In this document: positions 1-5,840 of the stretch, piece after piece
How the letters are laid out: each line of letters begins with the position of its first letter
Numbering within the stretch: position 1 is the first letter of the stretch
NCBI GenBank assembly: GCA_021791995.1
Contig: JAJYVN010000181.1
Location: forward strand, 1-6,255
DNA length: 6,255 bases
Direction of reading: 5' to 3'
Source: Bacillota bacterium
GTDB taxonomy: Bacteria; Bacillota; Sulfobacillia; RBS10-35; JAJYVN01
The notes under the pieces: model-generated
Told to the model about the DNA's origin: nothing
Databases searched by the model: none
Seen by the model: the letters and a program-made list of their open reading frames with translations, nothing else
Program-made: the position numbers and the translations under genes

Positions 1-326
1 CACCGCAGGTTGCAGAGAAGGAGATCGCCTACTATCGCACCAAACTGCACACCTTTGGGTTGCCGCTGGATAACCGTGCGGACTGGGCTAAGCTGGACTG
101 GACGGTGTGGACGGCGACCTTGGCGGAGCGTCGCGCGGACCGGGATGCCCTCCTAGAGCCCTTGTATGCGTTCGTGGATCAGACCCAAGACCGCGTGCCG
201 CTGACCGACTGGTATTGGACCTCCGATGCGCGTTGGCGCGGGTTCAAGGCCCGCTCGGTGGTGGGCGGGGTGTTTCTATTGATGTTGGCCGATCCCGAGC
301 TCCGTCGGAAGTGGCGCGGGCAGTAA
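1..326 (+). CDS. Glutaminase A (GtaA)-like protein, DUF4965/DUF1793 family, C-terminal fragment
   Basis: An open frame enters from the left edge (first full codon at position 3) and stops at TAA 324-326, leaving about 107 residues. The TTG at 60 lies inside the domain and is not the start. Recognisable stretches are KLDWTVWTATLA, then DRVPLTDWYWTSD, then GFKARSVVGGVFLLML. From memory, these match the C-terminal end of GtaA-type proteins, where a Leu-Asp-Trp-x-x-Trp-Thr-Ala segment precedes a Arg-Val-Pro-Leu-Thr-Asp-Trp-Tyr segment and a terminal Ala-Arg-x-Val-Val-Gly-Gly segment. Complete members are large, often secreted proteins with an (alpha/alpha)6-barrel-like C-terminal part. The founding fungal enzyme deamidates glutamine, but the substrate of most bacterial homologues is unknown. 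The N-terminus, any signal peptide and the catalytic part lie outside the window, so activity cannot be judged. The sulfatase begins 27 bp downstream on the same strand, so the two may be co-transcribed. The family is fairly sure; glutaminase activity is not. Confidence 0.8.
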   Translation, partial: PQVAEKEIAYYRTKLHTFGLPLDNRADWAKLDWTVWTATLAERRADRDALLEPLYAFVDQTQDRVPLTDWYWTSDARWRGFKARSVVGGVFLLMLADPELRRKWRGQ

Positions 327-340
327 GCTGTCGGAAGCAA

Positions 341-348
341 GGGAGAGG
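341..348 (+). promoter_or_regulatory. Ribosome binding site of the sulfatase gene
   Basis: The purine run GGGAGAGG ends five bases before the GTG at 354, and its GGAG core lies eight bases from it. This supports the GTG as the true start. The sulfatase fold also begins at once after it (first beta strand, then the metal-binding Asp at residue 13). Confidence 0.6.
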
Positions 349-353
349 CGATC

Positions 354-1775
354 GTGCCAAAGGCGGCTGCCATCGTTCTGATCACCGCCGATGAACTGCG
401 GCGGGATGCCCTCGGCTGTTACGGTGGGCAGGCGGTTCCGACGCCCTCCCTGGATGGTCTCGCAGTGGAGTCCATCTGCTTCGATCGGGCATGGGCGAAC
501 AGTCCTTGGTGCCTCCCCAGCCGCTGCACCCTGCTCACTGGCCTCTATCCCCATAACCACGGGGCATACAGCAATTTTCGTCCGCAGCGGCTCTCCCCCG
601 AAATCCCGAATCTCTATCATCTCTTGCGCGCCGCGGGGTACAGCACAAGCCATGTCGGTAAGTGCCACTATGCGCCGGTGCCCTATGGGCAGACCCGTAG
701 AACCGAGACGCAGCCCAATGATGCCCTCCCTTCCTACTACCGGAGTCTTGGATTGGACCACCTGGCGTTACAGGACGACAAGCAAGTGTCGGTGTGGTTT
801 ATAGATGACTACAGCCGGGAGCTTGCGGAGGCCGGTTACCTCTCCGCTTATCGCGAGGCGATATGGGATGCTACCAACCGCAAGGTATTCGCGTTTCCCG
901 GCCCGGCCAAGTGGCATCCGGACGCCTGGGTTGGGCGCAAGGCGGTGGAGCGCATCCTCCACTACGGCGATCCTCGGCCCTTCTTTCTCTGGGTTTCCTT
1001 CAGCGGCCCGCATTTTCCCTTCGATGCGCCCACGGAGTATTTGGAGCGGGTGGAGGACGCCCGGGTGGGCCAGGGTGTGTATCAGGAGGGCGAGTTCGAC
1101 GACCCAGGTCGGATTCACCACCGTAGTTTCCATGGCCGGGGTGGCATCGAGGGGGCGGACTCTGCACCGGAGAAGGCCTGCAAGAACCATTCTGCCGCCT
1201 ACTGGCACGCATTGCGCAAGGCATACTTCGCCAATGTTGCCCTGATCGATGATCAGGTCGGTGCGGTTCTGTCGGCTCTTTCCCAGCGGTTTGGCGATGA
1301 GGTGTGCGTCCTGTTCACCGCTGACCACGGAGAGATGCTGGGAAACCACCGCCTGTGGGGTAAAAATGCCTGCGCATACGAGGATGTGCTCGGTGTTCCC
1401 CTTTTGCTCCGGGCCCCGGGGCTGACGCCGCGGCGGGAGGATGCTGCCGTTGCGTTGGTGGACCTTCTGCCGACTTGCCTGCGCCTTGCAGGAGCCGAAC
1501 CGCCGGCGGTCGATGGCCGCGATCTGATCACGCTCGCTGGCGAGGGGGGGCGGCGGTATCTCTTCAGCGAGGGGGAGGGGTTTATGGCGGTCCGCGACGG
1601 GCGGTTCAAGTATGTGCGGCGGGTCACAGCGGAGCGCGCATACACCGAGCTGTTCGATCTCGAAGCCGACCCCGGGGAGTTTTTCAACGTTAGTGAGGAT
1701 GAGCGCTGGGCACCGCAGCGTGCATCGTTGGAGCAGGCGATCGTGGATCTTCTGATGCGATCCCTTCTGTTGTAA
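354..1775 (+). CDS. Type I (formylglycine-dependent) sulfatase, choline-sulfatase/arylsulfatase-like
   Basis: This 473-residue protein belongs to the alkaline-phosphatase-superfamily sulfatases, which hydrolyse sulfate esters. The signature CLPSR spans residues 53-57 and fits the C-x-P-x-R motif whose Cys is converted to formylglycine. Other visible active-site elements are Asp13-Glu14 in ITADELRRDALGCYG, Lys103 and His105 in GKCHY, His220 in SGPHFPF, Asp324-His325 in TADHGEM and Lys337 in LWGKN. The order and spacing fit an intact enzyme. The C-terminal YTELFDLEADPGEF segment is the usual end of the domain. The start is GTG with a good ribosome binding site. The protein begins directly with the first beta strand, with no signal peptide or membrane segment, so I infer a cytoplasmic enzyme. 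That would favour a small sulfate ester or a sulfated sugar already taken up. Phosphonate monoester hydrolases share this fold and motif, so the substrate is open. No sulfatase-maturating enzyme lies in the window. Confidence 0.92.
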   Translation: MPKAAAIVLITADELRRDALGCYGGQAVPTPSLDGLAVESICFDRAWANSPWCLPSRCTLLTGLYPHNHGAYSNFRPQRLSPEIPNLYHLLRAAGYSTSHVGKCHYAPVPYGQTRRTETQPNDALPSYYRSLGLDHLALQDDKQVSVWFIDDYSRELAEAGYLSAYREAIWDATNRKVFAFPGPAKWHPDAWVGRKAVERILHYGDPRPFFLWVSFSGPHFPFDAPTEYLERVEDARVGQGVYQEGEFDDPGRIHHRSFHGRGGIEGADSAPEKACKNHSAAYWHALRKAYFANVALIDDQVGAVLSALSQRFGDEVCVLFTADHGEMLGNHRLWGKNACAYEDVLGVPLLLRAPGLTPRREDAAVALVDLLPTCLRLAGAEPPAVDGRDLITLAGEGGRRYLFSEGEGFMAVRDGRFKYVRRVTAERAYTELFDLEADPGEFFNVSEDERWAPQRASLEQAIVDLLMRSLLL

Positions 1776-1803
1776 GAGCGAGCGATCCATCAGGAATGAG
1801 CAG

Positions 1804-1847
1804 CGTGTGGGTTGGTGTACCGATCGCCCGCACGGGTCCGCATCCAA
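1804..1847 (+). repeat. Leader repeat, copy A: hairpin or pseudoknot-like element
   Basis: The arm CGTGTGGG (1804-1811) can pair with CCCGCACG (1827-1834), giving eight pairs with one G-U. The first loop bases, TTGG (1812-1815), are complementary to CCAA (1844-1847), which would make an H-type pseudoknot. GGTCCGCA (1835-1842) lies between the two 3' arms. The same ordered blocks recur 93 bp downstream as copy B. An alternative outer stem is GGAATG (1793-1798) with CATCC (1841-1845), with one bulged A. The pairing and the repetition are read directly; function is not known. Confidence 0.5.
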
Positions 1848-1896
1848 ACCAGAATTGTTGTACGGATGAAGTGGTAAAGTGGGAACTGCGTACCAG

Positions 1897-1940
1897 TGTG
1901 TGGGCTGGTCGCTTTTTCCCGCACGAGGCCCGCAGGCCAG
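1897..1940 (+). repeat. Leader repeat, copy B: hairpin or pseudoknot-like element next to the xfp ribosome binding site
   Basis: TGTGTGGG (1897-1904) pairs with CCCGCACG (1918-1925), including two G-U pairs. The following CTGG (1905-1908) is complementary to CCAG (1937-1940), and a CTGGTC/GGCCAG version extends this to six pairs with one G-U. The block GGCCCGCA (1927-1934) matches the copy A block at seven of eight bases. A competing outer stem is GAACTG (1883-1888) with CAGTTC (1938-1943). Either fold ends at or just before the purine-rich ribosome binding site, so control of translation is conceivable. That is inference. Confidence 0.5.
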
Positions 1941-1944
1941 TTCT

Positions 1945-1952
1945 GAGAGGGG
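1945..1952 (+). promoter_or_regulatory. Ribosome binding site of xfp
   Basis: The run GAGAGGGG precedes the GTG at 1962, with 11 bases between its GAGG core (1947-1950) and the start. The frame is closed upstream by TGA at 1944-1946, so GTG 1962 is the only plausible start near the N-terminus of the domain. The nearer ATG at 1954 is in another frame and leads to a short unrelated reading frame. Confidence 0.55.
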
Positions 1953-1961
1953 CATGAGCGA

Positions 1962-4454
1962 GTGTTTGCCTTTGATCCCAAGCTCTCCACGACGGTTTCC
2001 GCCGACTCCGAACCAGCTTCGCTGCCCGCCAATGGCCCTTTGTCCCCCGAGGTGCGTGATCGCGTTCATCGCTGGTGGCAGGTGGCTAACTATTTGACGG
2101 TCGGCCAGATTTATCTGCAGGAGAACGCATTGCTTCGTGACCCGCTCCGTCCGGAGCAGATCAAGGAGAGGCTCCTCGGGCATTGGGGAACATCGGCCGG
2201 GCTCAACTTCATCTATGCGCATCTCAATCGATTGATCGTGGAACGGGATGTGAACCTGCTCTGCATCGTTGGGCCAGGACACGGCGGACCTAGTGGGAAT
2301 GCGAATGCATGGATGGACGGCAGCTACACCGAGGTGCACCACCCAGTGACACAGGACCCTGCGGGTGTGCGCCTCCTCTTCCGGCAGTTCTCGACGCCCG
2401 GTGGGGTGCCAAGTCACTGTGGGGCGCACCTGCCGGGCTCGATCCATGAGGGCGGGGAACTGGGATACAGCCTTCTGCACGGCTTCGGCGCTGTTTTCGA
2501 TCATCCGGGACTCATTGCGGTTTGTGTGGTCGGAGACGGCGAGGCCGAGACGGCGCCGTTGGAGGGGAGCTGGAAAAGCAACAAGTTCCTCAATCCCGCG
2601 CGCGACGGTGCAGTGCTGCCGATTCTGCATCTCAACGGGTACAAGATCTCCGGCCCGACTGTGTTGGCGCGGCTCCCCGAGGACGAGCTATTGAGTCTGT
2701 TTGTCGGTCATGGCTATCGGCCGGTATTGGTTGAGGGGGATGACCCGCAGCGGATGCACCAAGCCATGGCCGCAGCGTTGAATCAAGCACACGATGCGAT
2801 CGTCGAGGTGCAGCGCCTGGCGCGGGAACAGGGCAGCCGCCAACGTCCCCAGTGGCCCATGATCATTCTGCGTACGCCCAAGGGGTGGACGGGGCCCACG
2901 GAAGTGGACGGAATTCCGGTGGAGGGGACCTTTCGGGCCCACCAGGTGCCGCTCGCCAATGTGCGGACCAACCCCGAGCACCTGAAACTCCTTGAGGCCT
3001 GGATGCGGGGGTATGCACCGGAGCGGCTCTTTGGCGCCGACGGCGGCCTCGATCCGGAGGTGCGGCCGCTCATACCTCATGGGGACCGGCGTTTGGGGGC
3101 CACCCCCTATGCGAATGCGGGGCGGCTCTTGGTGGATCTGGATCTCCCCAACGTGGCGGATTACGCCCTGGATGTCCCTGGACCTGGAAGGGTCGCTGCC
3201 GAGGCCCCCCATAAGCTGGGCGAGTTTTTGCGGGACATCATCCGGCTTAATCCAACCAATTTCCGACTCTTTGCGCCCGATGAGACCGCTTCCAACCGCT
3301 TAGATGCCGTCTTCGAGGTGACGGACCGATGCAGCATGGCAGAGACGGTGTCCATTGATGACCATGTGTCTCCGGATGGTCGCGTGATGGAAGTATTGAG
3401 TGAACATTGCTGCGAGGGTTGGCTCGAAGGATACATCCTCACGGGTCGGCACGGGCTCTGGACGTCCTATGAGTCCTTTGCGTCCATCGTGGACTCGATG
3501 CTCACCCAACACGCCAAATGGTTGAAAGAGTCCCGCGAGCAGCCATGGCGGCATCCTATCGCGTCCCTGAACATCTTTTTGACAAGTCATACCTGGCGGC
3601 AGGATCACAATGGATATAGCCACCAGGCCCCCGGTTTTGTGGACAATGCACTGACGCAAAAGAGTGAGATCGTTCGCGTCTACTTCCCACCAGATGGGAA
3701 CTGCCTTGTGCACACCGTGGATCACTGTTTGCGCGACCGCAACACGATTAACGTGATTACCTGTGGCAAACAGTCTCAGATCCAGTGGCTCGGTATCGAT
3801 CAGGCACGGGCCCATTGTTCGGCGGGGATCGGAACCTGGGCCTTTGCCGGCAGTGTGGGCACCGATGCACCACTGGATGTGATCTTGGCCTGCGCAGGGG
3901 ATGTTCCCACGCTCGAGACAATGGCGGCGGCGTGGCTTTTGCGTAAGCACGTGCCGGATCTGCGCTTTCAGGTGGTGAACGTTGTGGATCTCTGTCGGCT
4001 GATGCGGCCCGATGTCCACCCGCACGGCCTGGATGATATCGCCTTTGAGAGTTACTTCCCGTTGGGTGTTCCGGTCATCTTTTCGCATCATGGGTATGGC
4101 ACGACGGTTCGCAGCCTGTTGCAGGGACGGCCAGACGACGATCGCTTTCATGTGCGTGGCTACATCAATGAGGGCACAACCACCACGCCATTTGACATGG
4201 TTGTGTTGAATGAGATTGACCGGTTTCATGTGGCGCTGGATGCCCTCCGTCGGGCGACGCGCTGCCGCGAGGAGACCACCCAGCAGGTGGAGTTGTTCGA
4301 ACACAAACTGACGACGCATGCGATGTATACACGGGAGCACCTCACGGACCTGCCAGAAGTAAATGACTGGTACTGGACGGATGATGGCAGCGAACCGCAG
4401 GGTGTGCCGCCCTTGGCACATCCGCACCGGGCGCGCTCTTTTACGGATGCGTGA
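1962..4454 (+). CDS. xfp: Xylulose-5-phosphate/fructose-6-phosphate phosphoketolase
   Basis: This 830-residue cytosolic enzyme depends on thiamine diphosphate (ThDP) and magnesium. The family cleaves xylulose 5-phosphate (some members also fructose 6-phosphate) with inorganic phosphate, giving acetyl phosphate plus glyceraldehyde 3-phosphate (or erythrose 4-phosphate). Length and motif order are those of a complete enzyme. They are LGHWGTSAGLNFIYAHLNR (72-90, His74), GPGHGGPSGNANAW (104-117, His107), HCGAHLPGSIHEGGELGYS (152-170) and the ThDP/metal motif GDGEAET (191-197) followed by SNKFLNP (206-212). Next come LNGYKISGPT (224-233), EGYILTGRHGLW (489-500), SHTWRQDHNGYSHQ (542-555) and GTTTTPFDMVVLN (738-750), with a terminal DLPEVNDWYW. 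Positions 710-723 read HGYGTTVRSLLQGR, and Ala198 follows GDGEAET; both look unlike the usual family wording as I remember it. The start is GTG. AckA follows on the same strand and uses the acetyl phosphate. Sequence alone cannot settle xylulose versus fructose preference. Confidence 0.96.
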   Translation: MFAFDPKLSTTVSADSEPASLPANGPLSPEVRDRVHRWWQVANYLTVGQIYLQENALLRDPLRPEQIKERLLGHWGTSAGLNFIYAHLNRLIVERDVNLLCIVGPGHGGPSGNANAWMDGSYTEVHHPVTQDPAGVRLLFRQFSTPGGVPSHCGAHLPGSIHEGGELGYSLLHGFGAVFDHPGLIAVCVVGDGEAETAPLEGSWKSNKFLNPARDGAVLPILHLNGYKISGPTVLARLPEDELLSLFVGHGYRPVLVEGDDPQRMHQAMAAALNQAHDAIVEVQRLAREQGSRQRPQWPMIILRTPKGWTGPTEVDGIPVEGTFRAHQVPLANVRTNPEHLKLLEAWMRGYAPERLFGADGGLDPEVRPLIPHGDRRLGATPYANAGRLLVDLDLPNVADYALDVPGPGRVAAEAPHKLGEFLRDIIRLNPTNFRLFAPDETASNRLDAVFEVTDRCSMAETVSIDDHVSPDGRVMEVLSEHCCEGWLEGYILTGRHGLWTSYESFASIVDSMLTQHAKWLKESREQPWRHPIASLNIFLTSHTWRQDHNGYSHQAPGFVDNALTQKSEIVRVYFPPDGNCLVHTVDHCLRDRNTINVITCGKQSQIQWLGIDQARAHCSAGIGTWAFAGSVGTDAPLDVILACAGDVPTLETMAAAWLLRKHVPDLRFQVVNVVDLCRLMRPDVHPHGLDDIAFESYFPLGVPVIFSHHGYGTTVRSLLQGRPDDDRFHVRGYINEGTTTTPFDMVVLNEIDRFHVALDALRRATRCREETTQQVELFEHKLTTHAMYTREHLTDLPEVNDWYWTDDGSEPQGVPPLAHPHRARSFTDA

Positions 4455-4466
4455 GCCCGCTAGGGT

Positions 4467-4472
4467 GGGAGG
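4467..4472 (+). promoter_or_regulatory. Ribosome binding site that fixes the ackA start
   Basis: GGGAGG lies eight bases upstream of GTG 4481, an ideal spacing. It is only two bases from GTG 4475 and lies downstream of GTG 4451, the codon that overlaps the xfp stop as GTGA. It therefore favours 4481 as the ackA start. Confidence 0.65.
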
Positions 4473-4480
4473 CCGTGACG

Positions 4481-5602
4481 GTGCCCGGAACAATCCTGGT
4501 TCTGAACGCGGGTTCCAGCAGTCTCAAGGTGGTTGCGTTTCGGTGGGATGACCTGGTGGAGATACACCGCGATGGTCTGCATTGGTCGGAGGAGGAAGGG
4601 ACCTCGGCCGATCAACACGCCCAGGCCGCTGCAGGACTTCTCCGGAAGGGCGTGTGGCCAGAGCCTGTGGTGGCTGTGGCCCACCGGATTGTGCATGCGG
4701 GAGCACAGGGCCTCGCGGCACAAGTGGATGAGGAGGTGCGGCGGGCGATTGCCGCCCACGTGGATCTGGCACCGCTGCATAATCCTGCCGCACTGGCCGT
4801 GATTCAGGCGGCGGAGGACATTCTGCCCCAAGCGAAGCAAGTTGCAGTGTTCGATACGGGTTTTCATCGCAGCATGGAACCGGAGGCGTACCTTTACGCG
4901 GTGCCGGAAAAGTGGTACCAGCGCATGGGCATCCGGCGGTTTGGCTTTCACGGCTTGAGCCATGCGTATTGCAGTCGCCGAGCCGCCGAAATGGTGGGGG
5001 GGGACCCCACGAGATTCCGGGTGGTCTCGTGCCACTTGGGTGCGGGGTGTTCCCTCTGCGCCTGCCGGGGAGGCCGGTCGGTGTTCACGACCATGGGGTA
5101 CACCCCTATGGACGGACTGATGATGGCGACGCGGAGTGGCGCATTGGATCCAGGTGCTCTGTTGGCGGTGCTGCGTCGTGGGGAGTATGACGTTGACACG
5201 CTTGGCGCGGTGCTGGACCAACAATCCGGTCTTTTGGGTGTTTCCGGGCTTTCGGGAGACATGCGAACGATCCTCGAGGCGAAGGAGAACGGGCATGCGG
5301 GGGCAACGCTGGCATTCGCCATGTATGTCTCCCGGTTGCGCCAGGGTGTCGCGGCTATGGCGGCGGAACTGGGTGGGGTGGACGCGCTCGTTTTCACGGG
5401 CGGCGTGGGGGAAAACGCCGCAGCGGTCCGCGCTGCGGCCCTAAAAGGTCTGCAGTGGATGGGTATCGAGGTGGACCCCTCCCGGAACGCTGCCGCGAAT
5501 CCCGATGTGGACGTGGCAACAGCAACCTCTCGCGTGCGTGTCTTGGTGGTGGAAACCCAGGAGGAACGGATGGCTGCCGAGGCGACCCGGGAGTTGACAT
5601 AG
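4481..5602 (+). CDS. ackA: Acetate kinase
   Basis: Acetate kinase interconverts acetyl phosphate + ADP and acetate + ATP in the cytosol. Here it probably harvests the acetyl phosphate made by Xfp. With the GTG 4481 start the protein has 373 residues and opens MPGTILVLNAGSSSLK, as family members do; in-frame GTG codons at 4451 and 4475 would add ten or two residues. Visible ASKHA-superfamily elements are Asn9 in LNAGSSSLK, Arg69 in AHRIVHAG, Asn101 in LHNPAAL, Asp125 in FDTGFHRSM, His157 in FGFHGLSHAY, His185 in SCHLGAGCS, Arg218 in ATRSGALDPG, the ATP-site FTGGVGEN (305-312) and the closing ETQEERMAAEA with metal-binding Glu. It is slightly shorter than the roughly 400-residue E. coli enzyme. 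The phosphate-binding motif reads HLGAG where the textbook family has HLGNG. The gene lies 26 bp after xfp on the same strand, so co-transcription is expected. No phosphotransacetylase gene is visible. Confidence 0.95.
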   Translation: MPGTILVLNAGSSSLKVVAFRWDDLVEIHRDGLHWSEEEGTSADQHAQAAAGLLRKGVWPEPVVAVAHRIVHAGAQGLAAQVDEEVRRAIAAHVDLAPLHNPAALAVIQAAEDILPQAKQVAVFDTGFHRSMEPEAYLYAVPEKWYQRMGIRRFGFHGLSHAYCSRRAAEMVGGDPTRFRVVSCHLGAGCSLCACRGGRSVFTTMGYTPMDGLMMATRSGALDPGALLAVLRRGEYDVDTLGAVLDQQSGLLGVSGLSGDMRTILEAKENGHAGATLAFAMYVSRLRQGVAAMAAELGGVDALVFTGGVGENAAAVRAAALKGLQWMGIEVDPSRNAAANPDVDVATATSRVRVLVVETQEERMAAEATRELT

Positions 5603-5656
5603 AGACCTGACATGACACACTTGCGATCCGATCATAACGGTGGGATAGGAGAACGG
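5603..5656. other. Spacer between ackA and the insertion-sequence relic
   Basis: I see no gene, terminator or recognisable element end in these 54 bases. The junction between ordinary chromosome and insertion-sequence debris probably lies here, but no target-site duplication is expected for IS200/IS605 elements and none is visible. Confidence 0.3.
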
Positions 5657-5823
5657 ATGCTCTCGACCAGCCAAGCTTGCCCGCACTGTAGCCATCCGGC
5701 GAGAGGTTCTCGCCGGATGGACGCGGCTATCCGAGCCGATTCCGGTGCGTGCACTGTGACTGGACGAGGGATGCCAACGTTGTGGCGGCTTTGAACATGA
5801 CGCCCGCGCATTCCCGTTCCTAG
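5657..5823 (+). pseudogene. Relic of an IS605-type TnpB (OrfB): C-terminal zinc ribbon, frameshifted
   Basis: Two frames together rebuild the end of a TnpB protein, the RNA-guided nuclease-like accessory protein of IS200/IS605 elements. In one frame (5657 onward) the peptide TSQACPHCSHPA holds the first C-x-x-C knuckle, with Cys codons at 5678 and 5687. In the next frame, from about 5737 to the TAG at 5821-5823, RFRCVHCDWTRDANVVAALNM holds the second knuckle (Cys codons 5746 and 5755) and the last RuvC-like segment. The frames join between about 5720 and 5736, so at least one indel has occurred. The usual DADxNAA-type segment reads DANVVAA here, so the acidic residue presumed catalytic appears to be Asn. 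I find no TnpB sequence before about 5650, so the first several hundred codons are gone and the 5' limit is approximate. The relic cannot encode a working protein. Confidence 0.68.
5692..5720. repeat. Perfect 13-bp inverted repeat (hairpin) inside the TnpB relic
   Basis: The arm CCATCCGGCGAGA (5692-5704) is followed by a three-base loop, GGT, and its exact reverse complement (5708-5720). It lies 90 bp after the ackA stop and between the two Cys pairs of the zinc-ribbon relic. No T-run follows, so it is not a classical intrinsic terminator, although it could end or stabilise the xfp-ackA transcript. IS200/IS605 ends also carry hairpins recognised by TnpA, so an element end is another possibility. 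Confidence 0.7.
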
Positions 5824-5840
5824 GCGCAGCCAGGAGGGGG

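Larger units (their letters stand above)
1776..1961 (+). promoter_or_regulatory. Intergenic leader of the xfp-ackA unit
   Basis: This is the only sizeable non-coding gap between the metabolic genes, so it is the likely site of the xfp-ackA promoter and 5' untranslated region. It contains two copies of an imperfect repeat (listed separately) and the xfp ribosome binding site. I see no convincing sigma-70 promoter. The best pair, TTGTTG at 1855-1860 and TAAAGT at 1875-1880, has a spacing of only 14 bases. If transcription began there, only the second repeat copy would be in the mRNA. I see no T-rich intrinsic terminator after the sulfatase, so read-through from upstream is possible. Confidence 0.5.

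Noticed and set aside
1746..1793. Possible terminator after the sulfatase (CTGATG near 1750 with CATCAG near 1790)
   Set aside because: The short stem has a very long loop and no T-run, so it is not a credible intrinsic terminator.
1855..1880. Sigma-70-like promoter TTGTTG ... TAAAGT before xfp
   Set aside because: The spacing is 14 bases instead of about 17 and the -35 match is weak, so I do not list it as a promoter.
1954..2097. ATG at 1954 as a start for xfp or for a small leader peptide
   Set aside because: It is out of frame with phosphoketolase and gives a short proline/arginine-rich frame running into conserved xfp sequence. Only GTG 1962 gives the correct N-terminus.
768..2630. A 620-codon open frame on the minus strand
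   Set aside because: It lies opposite the sulfatase and the 5' half of xfp, both with clear family motifs. Its translation has no recognisable domain and reads as a high-GC antisense shadow.
3300..4493. A 397-codon open frame on the minus strand
   Set aside because: It is antisense to the conserved C-terminal half of phosphoketolase, has no family features, and its composition is a complement artefact.
4460..5296. A 278-codon minus-strand open frame opposite ackA
   Set aside because: The + strand encodes every acetate kinase motif in order; the antisense frame shows no domain.
5612..5794. A 60-codon + strand open frame as an independent small gene
   Set aside because: Its middle is the first zinc knuckle of a TnpB relic, and its end is out of frame with the second knuckle. 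It is a broken gene rather than a new one.
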